Positions 1 through 9,269 of a DNA stretch of 64,000 nt are shown piece by piece (the first letter of the stretch is position 1; each line of letters opens with the position of its first letter). The notes under the pieces are model-generated. The model was not told where the DNA came from. It saw nothing but the letters and a program-made list of their open reading frames with translations, and did no database searches. This DNA comes from Kiritimatiellia bacterium. GTDB taxonomy: Bacteria > Verrucomicrobiota > Kiritimatiellia > RFP12 > UBA1067. The stretch spans positions 1-64,000 of the forward strand of contig JAQUCE010000008.1 in the NCBI GenBank assembly GCA_028686345.1, read 5' to 3'. The translations under genes were made by a program, and so were the position numbers.

Positions 1-180
1 TATATCCGCCGCTATGCGGTGGATGATTGCGAAGTATATCCGCCGCTATGCGGTGGATGGTCGCGAAGTATATCCGCCGCTATGCGGTGGATGGTTGTGA
101 AGTATATCCGCCGCTATGCGGTGGATGGTCGCGAAGTATATCCGCCGCTATGCGGTGGATGGTTGCGAAGTATATCCGCA
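1..180. repeat. 34-bp tandem hairpin array
   Basis: Five full copies of a 34-bp unit start at positions 1, 35, 69, 103 and 137, with a partial sixth from 171. Copies differ only in a few bases at the unit end (gattgc, ggtcgc, ggttgt). Each unit contains CCGCCGC-TAT-GCGGTGG, a 7-bp stem with a 3-nt loop and one G-T pair. The array runs off the left edge, so its full length is unknown. A single related hairpin recurs near 48565. There are no unique spacers, so it is not CRISPR. Confidence 0.9.
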
Positions 181-227
181 ATAAGCCCCGACAGACAACT
201 ATTCGGAAAGAACAATTAATTTTTTTT

Positions 228-247
228 TTAGTCGCCTAAGCGACTAA
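228..247. other. Hairpin at the glycosidase stop codon
   Basis: TTAGTCGC and GCGACTAA form a perfect 8-bp stem with a 4-nt loop; the glycosidase stop codon lies inside the stem. A run of T precedes the stem on the plus strand, so on the gene's own strand the hairpin is followed by A residues, not U. It may protect the mRNA 3' end but is not a textbook intrinsic terminator. Confidence 0.4.
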
Positions 248-2997
248 CGGGCTTCCAGCCAGATACGTGCTTTTTTCGCGTCATACCAGAGAATACCGTC
301 TGCGGTTCTAGTTGCATAACAACGATCAAATTCTCCGTCATATGTTTCTTGTAACAAGGCCGCAATTAGCCGCTCGTTCTCTGCATGACCCGGCAGTATT
401 GTAGTCATGCCGTTGCCAACCTTTCGTTGCAGCCTCTGCAACTCAGCTCGAACCAAAGTATAGGTAAAAGTTGCACTCCGGGACACTTTTTTTTCCGCCC
501 CAGTGCGGAATATTTCGATCTCCCGCACTGCCACCCCCAGGTCACGGGTATCGCGGCTTGCCGGATTGGCAGCCGAAGGTTTCCATGTTTTTGTTTGCAG
601 TTCGAGCTGCGCCACACTTTGTGCGCCGATGATTGTTGGCGGCACAGCAAACACCGCGACCTGACGTCCTGGCTTGGTGATCCGTCCAATGATTTGGCTG
701 TTCACGGCCACAGCAACACCCTCGTTGCCCAGCGCCATTGGCGGGACAGAGACGCTCAGGCGCAAAGTGTATGCTGTTTCCGGTTGCACTGGCAGCAGCA
801 CCCTTGGTCTGGCACCGCTCCAACGCATAGTGGCACTCTTGACCTCAGGCCACTCGCCGCCGCTCTCACAATGACTCCAGTCACCTGAAATCCACTCTTC
901 ATCCTCTTTGCTGCCGATGCTCACGCTCCAGCGCTCTGGGGCCTCGCCGGTCAATTCCGGCTGCAACAGTGGCGCACCGGGCTGGGCAGTTGAGAAAAGA
1001 CGTTCCAGCCATGCTTTATGATCGTATAGGCGATCACCCAGGGTTTCGCCGGGCAGCGTGGCAACGATCAGATGGCCGCCTCTGCGCACCCATTTTTCAA
1101 TTGCCTTGGCGCTCTCTGGTTCGAGCACAGGGGAGCTGGCTAGGAGTAGCGTGGTATAGTTGCGCAGATGGCCGTCGGCTAGTGAGCGCCGCGTAACCAA
1201 ATCGAAGTCGCCGGCATCGCGTAGCTTGCGGCTCAGCGCGTAGATGTTCGCATGCGCCTCGTGATCAAGTGCCCAGCTCTCGCGAGAGAGATAGACTGCC
1301 GCCTGTACAACAGGCTTGCGCGGCACCAGCCAGAGAACATTGTCGCGTAAGTTTTGGAGCGATGCCAGCCCCTTGCCCTGGATGTTGCCTGAATAATCAT
1401 GCAGCTGGCGTGCACCGGATGCAGTGGCATTGTAGATGCGGGCAACAATGCCATTGGCATCAACCTTTGAGGCCGGTTCAAAGCCGCAGAATGATTTATA
1501 GTGGCGTGTGGCTGTTGCGACCTCGCGTGTATACACGAAATTACGTGCGTAATCGCTGCCTTCGTTGGTGATCCTGATACCTGCGTTGTATCGCGCGATA
1601 GCTGCTGCCTGTGCAGTGAAGTCAGCTCCAAGAACAGGGGTGCCTGCACCGCCGGTGCAGAGATAGATCGGTGTTTTCGGAAAAGCTTGGCGGACACTCT
1701 TGACCCAGAAGAGTGACCAGTCGGTCATGGCTTGCTGATACCACTCGCAGAGATCAACACGGGCGCGGTCATTGGGCGCGTTGTCTGGCAGGAAGGTTAC
1801 AACCTGATCAAAAGAGTTGTATGTGGTTTCCCAGGCAGCATTGAGTTGGTTAATGCGTTTGTAATGACTCTTCATTGTTTTACGGAAGGCTTGGGTCGCA
1901 TAGTGGTCGCCAGCCCACCAGCCGAGATGGTTGTGGTATTCACCGGTCAGCCGCGCAGTCCACCCACCTTGAGGTCCTGCCGGATAAATACTCTCCCCGT
2001 AGATACCGGTTACGCCGAGCAGCAGGGATTCAATAACACCGGAGTCGCGGTAGCGTCCGGCAAAGGCCTGGATGAAACGCTGAACCTGAGCGGGAAGAGC
2101 AGGATTGAAGAGGCTTTGCACTTTACTAGCCTCATCATGTTCAAGGCATTTGAAAACAGCGGAATCAGGGCTGTTTTGAAACCAGAGCGGCGTAGCATAA
2201 GCAAGCCCGGCAATCAGAAAGGGGACCCATTTGAGTTCGGCTTTTTGCAGTATCGCGACCTGCTTATCCCAGTGGCTCCAATCCCACTGATCTTTTTCAG
2301 GTTCCACGCCCGCCCAGTCAACATAACTCTCCACGCTGGTGGCGGAGAGGGCTTTGAAGAGTGTGGCTTCGGTTGGATCAGCGTCGTTGCCAAACGTAAA
2401 CTCCATGCCGGGCGTGCGGGATACCGCGATGTTTCGAAATGCGGCTGAGTCAATGTCGGTTTCCTCGCTGTAGTTTGCTGGACGCTCAGTGCTGACCCTG
2501 ATGGAGCGGAAGGCTGTGTCGCGGGCGGCAAAGCGGAAATCCGCGCTGCTGTTTTGGCCGTGTCCCAGCCGTACAGCAGGCAGGCAGAAGTGCAGTGTGC
2601 GCCAGCGTTTCTGTCCGACAAGATGGTACATTGCTGCGGCCGGGGTGTATTTGGTGGCGAGGTTCGGCTGGCTGCAGGCCTGATCAAATGTCAGGTTAAT
2701 GCGTGTGAGCAGATCATCGTAAACCTCCGCCGACACATAGAGGTCAACCGGGCCCTCTTGGTAGGCGGGATGGTCAATCCTGACATAGAGGTAGTTCGAT
2801 CCTTCAGCCACACGCCGCGCAGCATGATCACCGACCAGCTCAGCAATGTTTTGGCCATCTCCGGCAGAGGGCACTGAGAGCCCTTTGTTCTCATTGCGCT
2901 CACCGAGTGTGACAGACAACTCGGGTCTGGGAGTTTCTGACCACGCCACATGTCCAGCCCAAATGCAAATAAGTGTTTTAAAAATCCAATGTTTCAT
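244..2997 (-). CDS. Secreted GH42/GH14-like glycoside hydrolase
   Basis: The 917-aa protein begins with an N-terminal signal peptide (MKHWIFKTLICIWAGHVAWS, then SETP), so it is exported. The middle third reads like a (beta/alpha)8 glycosidase of the beta-galactosidase/beta-amylase type: ESYVDWAGVEPEKDQWDW followed by a strand/helix pattern. Candidate catalytic glutamates lie in GIYGES and ITNEGS. Downstream, a segment with FDLVTRRSLADGHLRNYTTL and WVRRGGHLIVATLPG resembles the trimerisation/amidotransferase-fold domain of GH42 enzymes. The last ~250 residues look like beta-rich accessory sequence. The substrate cannot be told. The ATG at 2997 is used because it starts the signal peptide; no strong ribosome site is seen. 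It is divergent from the LamG gene at 3331, and both probably act on polysaccharide outside the cytoplasm. Confidence 0.7.
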   Translation of the reverse strand: MKHWIFKTLICIWAGHVAWSETPRPELSVTLGERNENKGLSVPSAGDGQNIAELVGDHAARRVAEGSNYLYVRIDHPAYQEGPVDLYVSAEVYDDLLTRINLTFDQACSQPNLATKYTPAAAMYHLVGQKRWRTLHFCLPAVRLGHGQNSSADFRFAARDTAFRSIRVSTERPANYSEETDIDSAAFRNIAVSRTPGMEFTFGNDADPTEATLFKALSATSVESYVDWAGVEPEKDQWDWSHWDKQVAILQKAELKWVPFLIAGLAYATPLWFQNSPDSAVFKCLEHDEASKVQSLFNPALPAQVQRFIQAFAGRYRDSGVIESLLLGVTGIYGESIYPAGPQGGWTARLTGEYHNHLGWWAGDHYATQAFRKTMKSHYKRINQLNAAWETTYNSFDQVVTFLPDNAPNDRARVDLCEWYQQAMTDWSLFWVKSVRQAFPKTPIYLCTGGAGTPVLGADFTAQAAAIARYNAGIRITNEGSDYARNFVYTREVATATRHYKSFCGFEPASKVDANGIVARIYNATASGARQLHDYSGNIQGKGLASLQNLRDNVLWLVPRKPVVQAAVYLSRESWALDHEAHANIYALSRKLRDAGDFDLVTRRSLADGHLRNYTTLLLASSPVLEPESAKAIEKWVRRGGHLIVATLPGETLGDRLYDHKAWLERLFSTAQPGAPLLQPELTGEAPERWSVSIGSKEDEEWISGDWSHCESGGEWPEVKSATMRWSGARPRVLLPVQPETAYTLRLSVSVPPMALGNEGVAVAVNSQIIGRITKPGRQVAVFAVPPTIIGAQSVAQLELQTKTWKPSAANPASRDTRDLGVAVREIEIFRTGAEKKVSRSATFTYTLVRAELQRLQRKVGNGMTTILPGHAENERLIAALLQETYDGEFDRCYATRTADGILWYDAKKARIWLEAR

Positions 2998-3029
2998 AGT
3001 GTTTTACGCTTTATTCACTCCGTATAGAT

Positions 3030-3114
3030 GAAGTACCTCAAGCTTCCAGCTTGAATGAAAATGTTTTCTGCAAGCAAGATGCTTACACTACTCCATTATC
3101 ACTTTTACGGTAAC
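3030..3114. repeat. Dispersed repeat family 1, copy A
   Basis: An ~85-bp element containing AAGCTTCCAGCTT and AAGCAAGATGCTT mini-palindromes. It shares long identity with copies at 8342-8472 and 10183-10312 and partly with 60896-60970. Here it lies in the 5' intergenic region between the divergent glycosidase and LamG genes; the rest of this ~330-bp gap is AT-rich with no gene. Confidence 0.85.
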
Positions 3115-3330
3115 GCCTCGATAATCCGCCGGAAGCGTGCTCTTTTCTTTCTCGCCGATTATTGAAAAGTTATCTTTTGTCTTGTTTGTGAAATTTATAT
3201 GATCGCAGTGGCAAAGTCCAGTAAAAAATATGGGTTTTTAGGTGCTTTTAGGTTGTAATTTATTAGATTTTATGTTATTCCATTATTATTTGTTGATAAG
3301 GGTATGCCTAAAAGCCAAACGGAGAGCGTA

Positions 3331-6024
3331 ATGAAGAATCAAGACCGCCCAGCAGGTATGTATTTGTTTCATACAGTCGACCCTGTTTTTCAGCCTCTTG
3401 CAATCGCGCGACTCTGTCGCGCGGTGCTTGTAGCCGTTTTTCTTATGGGCAGTATGGCGCAAGCTCAGCTGGTCATCGATGACCCGATCGCCTACTGGGA
3501 TTTTTCGGACGCGAATATACTTTCCAACCGGGTTATCTCCAGCCCGTTTCACGATGCGACCATCTTGTGCGGGCAACCGCAACAAGGGGTGGCTGGCAAT
3601 GCTGAGGGGATCGTCGGCAATGCGCTGCTTCTGGACGGCGCAAGTGCTATCCAACTGCCATATCACCAGGATCTCCTTGGACGCTCTTTCACAATCGCAG
3701 TTTGGTATTGGCAGGCAACGAATGACACGCGCATGGCAGTTTATCAAACCCCTGACACATTCGACATCACATATGAAACAACTGGAAACAACTCGATCTT
3801 TCAAAGCTATGTCGGACAATCCGCAGTAGGCACCATCACAAGCGACTTGCAGACATGGATTCACCTGGTGCACACATTCACGACAAGAGAAGACAAAACC
3901 ACCCTGAATGTTTACACCAACGGTGTGCTGGAGAAAACTAAAACCGTGAACTCCAACGCCGTCTTCGACACTTGCCGCATCACAGCCTTAAACGTCGGGG
4001 CCAATCGGTCTATCCAACGTCACTTCAAAGGCATGCTTGACGAAGTAGCACTGTGGAGCCGCCCCCTCTCCGAGGCCGAAGTGGCGGCACTCTATCAACG
4101 CGGACAGAGTGGGCAACCATTGGCTGTGACCACCCAGCCTCCACCATGCCTCAGCATGGACGGAAAAATCCGGCAATTTGAGCTAACCAACACTTGGCCG
4201 ACCAAGCCCGGCGTTTACCAATCAGGCTGGTTGCTTAACGCCGGCAGCCAGATGCTCTTTCCAATGCGGATCTTCGATACTGCATCCCGCTTGGATGACA
4301 CGGCCAGCCACCCTGACGGGCCTTTCCATGCTGAACCCACGACCTTCAACCGCCTACGCGCGCCCCTGGCCGCAAACGGGTTAGGGCAGATCACCCAGGG
4401 TGATTTCACCATCGAGGCCCGTTTCCGCACACGGGACAACGAACGTGGCATTTTGCTCGGCAACTATCAGAACCACAGCATGTGTGCCCTTAACCTCGAA
4501 CTTGCCTACGGCAACATCGTGCGTCTGTATGTGCAACCTTACACAACTGGACGCTCCACAGTCAATCTGTTGGGCACGCCGCTGACTGGCACAAATATCC
4601 GTGATGGCGGGTGGCACCACCTGGCAGGCACGCGTGCAGGCTCAACCCTCACCCTCTGGCTTGATGGTGTTCCATTAGCTACCGCTGCCGACACAGCAGG
4701 TGCCTACGCGTTAACCGGGCCACATTTTTTCATGAAAGGCGACACCCGCACTGATATAACGCTCTTTAACGGCGACATTGAGGATGCCCGGCTGTGGACC
4801 CGCAGCCTGAACGCCGCGGAAGTATCCAGCCTCGCGTCCGGCGTGCAACCCGGGGGGGCTGAAATCGCGCGGAGCGCGTTACTGGCCGAATACGCGGGTT
4901 CGTACTCTCCGCACAACGCAGAGTATGCGGCTCCAAAATATCGCACACCGTTGGTTACGCCGCTCACCCGGCTCACCCGCGGCGATTTCACGGTGGAGAG
5001 CTGGTTCCGGACAACCGACCCGGAACGGGGAGTTATCATGGGTAATCACTTTTCAGGTACAGCGGGTCGAGCTGTGAATCTCGAATTGGCGACCCCAAAT
5101 CAAGTGCGGCTTTATGTTCAGAATTCCCCGACAGTCGTAAACGTCTACGCCCCTGGAGGAGCGAGCCGTGACGGCGGGTGGCATCACCTGGCAGGCCTTC
5201 GCCGCAGTGGCCAGCTCTATCTGTTTTTGGACGGCAAACAGGTGGGAACAGCCGCGGACACCACCGGCTCCTTTGATCTCAACGGCAGTCATTACTACTT
5301 CGGGCGCGACTCGCGCACAGGGCTGACCGAGTTTGACGGCGACTTCAAAGACGCGCGGATGTGGTCGCGCGCGCTGGATAACAGCGAGATCACAGCCCTG
5401 GCAGCCGGGGCGCGCCCCGGCGCTCCGGATGTCGCCATCAATAACCTGATGGCTGAATATACGCATTATCGCCCCACCAACAGTTTGTACACCGCTGGCT
5501 TAACCAGCGATTATTTTTTCAGAACCTCTGTGACAGGCGTGAACACCCTGACCCTCGTATTTGAAGAGCTGCCAAGACACACTGCCATTGCTTTGGGCGC
5601 GTTTGTGGCCCAATTGGAATCATTAGATCCCACACGCGACAACGATTGCTTCATCATCCGGGTCGACGGTGAGGAGGTGCTCAAAGTCGGTCTCGGCTTC
5701 GGCACTGCCTCTCACTACTCTGAGCCAGAGGTCGCCTCGCTCGAGCTGTTCGGCGAACCTGCCGATCCCCAGCTCTTTGCCGCCACACTGACGGTTGGCG
5801 GCGAAGAGTTGTTTGATGGCGGAGCTGAACCCAATGGCTACAATGAACACGTCTATGACCTCTCCCGGCTGGAGGCGCTACAGAACATTCCTCACAGAAG
5901 CAAAACCCTTCAGATCGAAATTATCGGAATACACAACCAAGATTACAAAACAGAGGGCTTTGGCCTTGACCGTATTCAGCTGACCGTCTTGCCTGTCAAA
6001 GGCACGCTGCTTTTGCTCAACTAA
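3331..6024 (+). CDS. Secreted protein with three LamG-like (concanavalin A-fold) domains
   Basis: The ATG at 3331 is chosen because GGAG lies 6 nt upstream; an in-frame ATG at 3304 has no such site. After a long N-region, a hydrophobic stretch (AVLVAVFLMGSMAQAQ) looks like a signal peptide. Three LamG/concanavalin A-like lectin repeats follow. The first is near residues 50-250 (IAYWDFSD... FTIAVWYW... GMLDEVALWSRPLSEAEVAALY). The second and third share strongly similar blocks: GDFTIEARFRTRD/GDFTVESWFRTTD, DGGWHHLAG, and EDARLWTRSLNAAEV/KDARMWSRALDNSEI. The last ~170 residues form another beta-rich domain. The domain type suggests carbohydrate or surface binding outside the cell; no catalytic motif is seen. 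Confidence 0.75.
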   Translation: MKNQDRPAGMYLFHTVDPVFQPLAIARLCRAVLVAVFLMGSMAQAQLVIDDPIAYWDFSDANILSNRVISSPFHDATILCGQPQQGVAGNAEGIVGNALLLDGASAIQLPYHQDLLGRSFTIAVWYWQATNDTRMAVYQTPDTFDITYETTGNNSIFQSYVGQSAVGTITSDLQTWIHLVHTFTTREDKTTLNVYTNGVLEKTKTVNSNAVFDTCRITALNVGANRSIQRHFKGMLDEVALWSRPLSEAEVAALYQRGQSGQPLAVTTQPPPCLSMDGKIRQFELTNTWPTKPGVYQSGWLLNAGSQMLFPMRIFDTASRLDDTASHPDGPFHAEPTTFNRLRAPLAANGLGQITQGDFTIEARFRTRDNERGILLGNYQNHSMCALNLELAYGNIVRLYVQPYTTGRSTVNLLGTPLTGTNIRDGGWHHLAGTRAGSTLTLWLDGVPLATAADTAGAYALTGPHFFMKGDTRTDITLFNGDIEDARLWTRSLNAAEVSSLASGVQPGGAEIARSALLAEYAGSYSPHNAEYAAPKYRTPLVTPLTRLTRGDFTVESWFRTTDPERGVIMGNHFSGTAGRAVNLELATPNQVRLYVQNSPTVVNVYAPGGASRDGGWHHLAGLRRSGQLYLFLDGKQVGTAADTTGSFDLNGSHYYFGRDSRTGLTEFDGDFKDARMWSRALDNSEITALAAGARPGAPDVAINNLMAEYTHYRPTNSLYTAGLTSDYFFRTSVTGVNTLTLVFEELPRHTAIALGAFVAQLESLDPTRDNDCFIIRVDGEEVLKVGLGFGTASHYSEPEVASLELFGEPADPQLFAATLTVGGEELFDGGAEPNGYNEHVYDLSRLEALQNIPHRSKTLQIEIIGIHNQDYKTEGFGLDRIQLTVLPVKGTLLLLN

Positions 6025-6809
6025 AACAAAGGTAACTCCTTAAAACATGTTGTCGGGGACCACTCTTAATCTTAATCTGCTTCGATCAACCACAGGCGGA
6101 CGCTGTTTGATTAGGATTATTCGTATTATCGGCCCAACGGGCAGGATTCACCATAGCCCGGGGCAAAGTCCAGACCACTGGACATAGACGTGAAAAACTT
6201 AGTGTTTTTTGCCTTATTTTCCGAACAATAGTTCGTTTTATATTTTTTCTCTACTGCGGAGAGTCGTTAATGGATAAAAATTTTAAGCGCAGAGTCTTGT
6301 GCTAAAAATACAATTCATGTTGTCAAAAGTGATCTTGTGATAAGGGTATTTCAAGCGATTAGCGACCCCGCGCAGCGGGGATGAAATACCCTTATCCTTT
6401 CGCGGAGATTCGCGGACAAAAAACTCTGTGTCTCTGTGAGAGATAAAAAACGTGCAAAAAAACAAGAATATGAATGATAGCAGTACAAAGAGCACAAAGA
6501 GCCGCGCCGGAGCTCGGCGTTTCCAGGGTTTCCCCATTTTTTACCTTAACATTGTTTGACCTTTGATGCTTAGCAAGTCCCTCAAGAATCCACTGGACGA
6601 TCTGACGCATTGTAGTGTATGCTCTCTTGGTTGGTCTTGGCAGAGCTCCTTCGGAAGCGCTGATGAGCACGTTTAAACGCGCTTGTGATGGTTATGTCTT
6701 TGTCAGATCCGTGCGCATACGTGTGACGGTGCCCTGTTTAATTTCCCTGTAGGTGGTGCTTTTGTGCGTGTGTAGCGCCGACGCTATCCACGCTACCGTC
6801 CGACCCTTT
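6025..6809. other. Intergenic region with repeat scraps, no convincing gene
   Basis: Near 6130-6165 it holds GGCCCAACGGGC and AGCCCGGGGC, palindromic scraps of a kind scattered in PVC genomes. A strong inverted repeat lies at 6340-6395. Minus-strand open frames across 6283-6670 encode arginine/serine-rich text with no recognisable domain. I regard those as chance or repeat-derived. Confidence 0.5.
6340..6395. repeat. Nested inverted repeat
   Basis: ATAAGGGTATTTCA at 6340-6353 pairs perfectly with TGAAATACCCTTAT at 6382-6395. Inside the loop a second GC-rich hairpin (CCCCGC/GCGGGG, 6366-6380) forms. It is more likely a miniature palindromic element than a terminator, because no gene ends immediately upstream. 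Confidence 0.75.
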
Positions 6810-7039
6810 ATTCGACAGATCTCCAAAAAGATACCGGAGACATTCAGCTTATTCTGGAGAACTATTTGGATGTGACGGGTAGGGAGCGGTTACTCTCTAG
6901 TGGACGTGATGATGATGTAATGAAACTGGTGAAAGGAGATCTGGAGTTGGCTGTTGCTCGCATAGCGGGAAGAGATATCGACAAGATATTATCAGGCAGT
7001 GCCGCAAGTGATCTGATGGAAATTTATAGGATACAGTAA
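6810..7039 (+). pseudogene. 3' fragment of an unrecognised gene
   Basis: An open frame without a proper start ends in TAA at 7037-7039. It reads ...DIQLILENYLDVTGRERLL... and then VKGDLELAVARIAGRDIDKI...SDLMEIYRIQ. The composition (amphipathic helices, acidic) is protein-like. A stop codon interrupts the frame just upstream near 6805, so only a C-terminal piece of ~75 residues remains. I do not recognise the family. Confidence 0.4.
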
Positions 7040-7171
7040 GCCAAACTCGAAAACCTATAGCTTGAGAGCTTGCTGGTTTACACAAGGGGCGATTTGACCG
7101 GGCACATTCGTGCGCGAAAAGGGCGCTGATACATTACTGACCGATTTTCGGTAGCTCATAGGAGAGCATAA

Positions 7172-7705
7172 CTACTCTGCCGACAGCGAAACAGCCGCCA
7201 CGCGGACCCCTCCCATTGTGTGACCAGGGCCAACGGTATAGAGGCGTCGTAGGCTGGGATCGGTGTTGGTGTGCGCCGCGACAACGCGTCCGAAAACCAG
7301 CGGACAGTCGCCAGGCTGCACGATCTCCACCAACTCGCATTCGAAGTTGGCCACCGCATCCGTCAAAAGCGGTGCCGGAACACGCAGTGCAGGCGTAGTC
7401 GCCAGACCGGATTCAGCAAGTTTGTCGCGCTTGTGCCCGTGGACAGTGCCGGCATGCAGAACGGCGGCAGCCATACCCTCCGACGGGAAGGCCACTACGA
7501 ACGACTGCGTCGCTCTGATCAACTCGTATGTGTAAGCAGCGTCGTCGATGCCTAGCATGAACATGAGCGGATCACCTGAAGCGATTGCTGTCCACCCTAC
7601 CGCCATGACATTCTTGCGACCGTCCCTCCCGCAGGTGACGACCAGCACCACCTGCTCGGGGTATTTGAGCCGCAGCGCGTTTTCTATGATTTCCTGTTGT
7701 TGCAT
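7172..7705 (-). CDS. Flavin reductase-like FMN-binding split-barrel protein
   Basis: A 177-aa protein of the flavin reductase/DIM6 family: KYPEQVVLVVTCGRDGRKNVMAVGW (split-barrel strands that bind FMN), SGDPLMFMLGID, then SFVVAFPSE and NFECELVEIVQPGDCPLVFGRVVAAH. Members reduce or hold FMN with NAD(P)H; the substrate here is unknown. The start at 7705 (MQQQEII) is chosen over the upstream in-frame ATG at 7744 because AAGGAA lies just before it. It is a single gene with no operon partner, in a region otherwise full of remnants. Confidence 0.75.
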   Translation of the reverse strand: MQQQEIIENALRLKYPEQVVLVVTCGRDGRKNVMAVGWTAIASGDPLMFMLGIDDAAYTYELIRATQSFVVAFPSEGMAAAVLHAGTVHGHKRDKLAESGLATTPALRVPAPLLTDAVANFECELVEIVQPGDCPLVFGRVVAAHTNTDPSLRRLYTVGPGHTMGGVRVAAVSLSAE

Positions 7706-7925
7706 ACGTTTTTCCTTTGTGTCAGTACTATTGGTAGTATACACGCATTGAACGTAAACGCAACCGGCAAAACTCTTGTAACGGCATGTTAATTACCCGC
7801 CGAATTCGACCGGCATCCGCAAAACGTGGAACTCAAGAGCCTCATGACAGCCTGGGGACGGAAATGAAAATGAGCAATTGCGTAAATTGAATATTTTTTG
7901 CTACTATGAAATTGGAATGAGGAAG

Positions 7926-8120
7926 ATGGCTATCTATCAGATTGAGTGGAAGAACTCCGCTCTTCGGGAGTTGAAGCGAATTGACCGGGAACATCACGCT
8001 GAACGGCACAGCGTGCCGCAGCCCGCTAGCGTGGGCGTCCGCTGGAAAGGATACAATGGAAAAAGGGAACCCAGTTTTGAAATCAGCATTCATGCAGATC
8101 GTCGAGAATCAAATACGTGA
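7926..8120 (+). pseudogene. RelE/ParE-type toxin fragment
   Basis: The first ~22 codons, MAIYQIEWKNSALRELKRID, match the usual start of a RelE/ParE mRNA interferase or gyrase toxin (first strand plus the first helix). The frame then runs into unrelated sequence with a short palindrome (CGCTAGCG around 8025) and stops at 8120. All later catalytic strands are missing, so it is inactive. The junction overlaps the start of the next gene. Confidence 0.6.
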
Positions 8121-8313
8121 TGACGACCCGCCAGAATCAAGAGAAACGCTGGAACGGCTTAAGTCCGATGGCATTTCTGAGGAGGATGCCCGCATCTACA
8201 TCGCGCAAGCCGTGAGTGTTGAGGTGTTCGATGTCATGAAAAATAAGAAAGAGTTCAACAGAACTCGTTTCATCAGAAATCTCAAGTCACTTCCCGCAGA
8301 ACCGAAAATATGA
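8056..8313 (+). CDS. Small conserved hypothetical protein (85 aa)
   Basis: The ATG at 8056 follows AAAGGA. The protein reads NPVLKSAFMQIVENQIRDDD, then PPESRETLERLKSDGISEEDARIYIAQAVSVEVFDVMKN. This resembles a widespread ~80-90 aa family (NP.LK..I.E.V..Q..DN.PPE...T..RL...G.S.EEA) whose function I do not know. It is helical and has no membrane segment. A truncated duplicate of its C-terminal part occurs at 10121-10216. Confidence 0.6.
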   Translation: MEKGNPVLKSAFMQIVENQIRDDDPPESRETLERLKSDGISEEDARIYIAQAVSVEVFDVMKNKKEFNRTRFIRNLKSLPAEPKI

Positions 8314-8341
8314 ATCAGCGTACAAACCGATCAAAAGGTTG

Positions 8342-8472
8342 CAAAAAACAAGAAGTTTAGACAACCATTTTCGTAAGTTGTGGAGTGAAGTACCTCAAGC
8401 TTCCAGCTTGAATGAAAATGTTTTCTGTAAGCAAGATGCTTGCACTACTCCATTATCACTTTTAGGGTCACT
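8342..8472. repeat. Dispersed repeat family 1, copy B (long form)
   Basis: It shares ~130 bp with copy C at 10183-10312, including the leader ACAAGAAGTTTAGACAACC and the core common to copies A and D. It lies immediately after the 85-aa gene and 22 bp from the 3' end of the AbrB-type gene. Confidence 0.85.
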
Positions 8473-8494
8473 TCTCAATAATCAGGATTGCAAA

Positions 8495-8716
8495 TTAATC
8501 CTTCGAGAAGTATTTTACGCTAGGAATATCTTTAAAATCAATATTAATTCCTTCGAGAAAACCGTAAAGTTCTGTGATATCCTTTTCCGGGATCATTTCA
8601 ATCCTGCCATCATATTCAATGACTTGTATTTTCTGTCCTGCCTTCAGTTTAAGGGAGTCTCGAACTGGGCGGGGAATAACTACCTGAAATTTCGGTGAAA
8701 CTGTGACTGAATACAT
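8495..8716 (-). CDS. AbrB/MazE-family (SpoVT-AbrB) antitoxin, orphan
   Basis: The 73-aa protein has an N-terminal swapped-hairpin DNA-binding domain: VTVSPKFQVVIPRPVRDSLKLKAGQKIQVIEY. Such proteins are autoregulating antitoxins, usually followed by a PIN-domain (VapC) toxin. GGAG lies upstream of the ATG at 8716. Downstream on its strand there is no toxin: the gene ends 22 bp from dispersed repeat copy B, so the partner has probably been lost by recombination at the repeat. The last residues (KYFSKD) may be altered by that event. Confidence 0.75.
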   Translation of the reverse strand: MYSVTVSPKFQVVIPRPVRDSLKLKAGQKIQVIEYDGRIEMIPEKDITELYGFLEGINIDFKDIPSVKYFSKD

Positions 8717-9006
8717 AAATAATCTCCATCGATGTGCTGTGGTATTACAATATCATGATCGATAGTTTGTTGCAACTTCGATTTGTGTGCCGTGAGGTTG
8801 TCCGTAAAGGGTAAGCCTTGGCTTTCCTGGTTGGTCAATAATTGAGAGCCTGATGGTGGATAGTTATTGATCCACTCCCCGCACGCTTTACCGCTCTGCG
8901 AGGGAGATGTTTTTAAGGTAAAAATATTTGCAGTAAAAAATATTGGTAGCGCGATAGTTAGTCCTGAGCACGCGCTTCATGATCTTCGGTGAACGTCCCA
9001 CGGTTG

Positions 9007-9143
9007 AAAACAATCAGCAATAGTATGATTCGCGGTTTTTAATTATTCTTGTCTAAAGTCTAACAACAAGATTATAATAGTAGCGTAAAAAACAGGAGCA
9101 AAAGGGAGTGGATTATGTCGACCAACCAAGCCGCGTTTCCGAC
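9007..9143. repeat. 137-bp duplicated segment, copy 1
   Basis: Nearly identical to 10755-10890, beginning AAAACAATCAGCAATAG and ending in the first codons of a sigma-factor-like frame (MSTNQAAFP). The pair are direct repeats 1.7 kb apart bracketing the Phd/PIN pair and the AbiE remnants. The shared part is the leader and start of one ancestral gene. Confidence 0.85.
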
Positions 9144-9216
9144 AACCGATTGGGGGTTGCTGAAGAATATAAGAGGTAAAGACCCGGAGTTACTTAAAAA
9201 TTCGTTTAACAATGCG
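9115..9216 (+). pseudogene. ECF sigma factor-like N-terminal fragment
   Basis: The frame reads MSTNQAAFPTTDWGLLKNI and then RGKDPELLKNSFNNAV. FPTT.W..L.......P is how ECF-type sigma factors of planctomycetes and relatives often begin. After ~34 codons homology stops and the Phd promoter starts. The second, differently truncated copy at 10862 retains a later part of such a protein. The family call is from memory and moderate. Confidence 0.45.
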
Positions 9217-9217
9217 G

Positions 9218-9257
9218 TTGACATAACCATGTTTATGATCTATTTTATGATCATAAA
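9218..9257 (+). promoter_or_regulatory. Promoter and inverted-repeat operator of the Phd/PIN pair
   Basis: TTGACA (9218-9223), a 17-bp spacer and TATTTT (9241-9246) make a good sigma70-type promoter. TTTATGATC (9232-9240) and GATCATAAA (9249-9257) form a perfect inverted repeat over the -10, as expected for a self-repressing antitoxin. AAGGAG follows before the ATG at 9270. Confidence 0.65.
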
Positions 9258-9269
9258 GGAGAGTATAGT

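Noticed and set aside
1-180. CRISPR array
   Set aside because: The 34-bp units are directly contiguous with no unique spacers and no cas genes are nearby.
228-247. Intrinsic terminator of the glycosidase gene
   Set aside because: The stem is good but the T run lies on the wrong side for that strand, and the stop codon is inside the stem.
385-2448. Plus-strand frames opposite the glycosidase (for example 385-888 and 1732-2448)
   Set aside because: They are antisense to a well-supported secreted enzyme, lack ribosome sites and have no domain-like composition.
6283-6670. Minus-strand small proteins in the 6.3-6.7 kb gap
   Set aside because: Text of the HRDTEFF type is a familiar translation of intergenic repeats; no start signals or domains.
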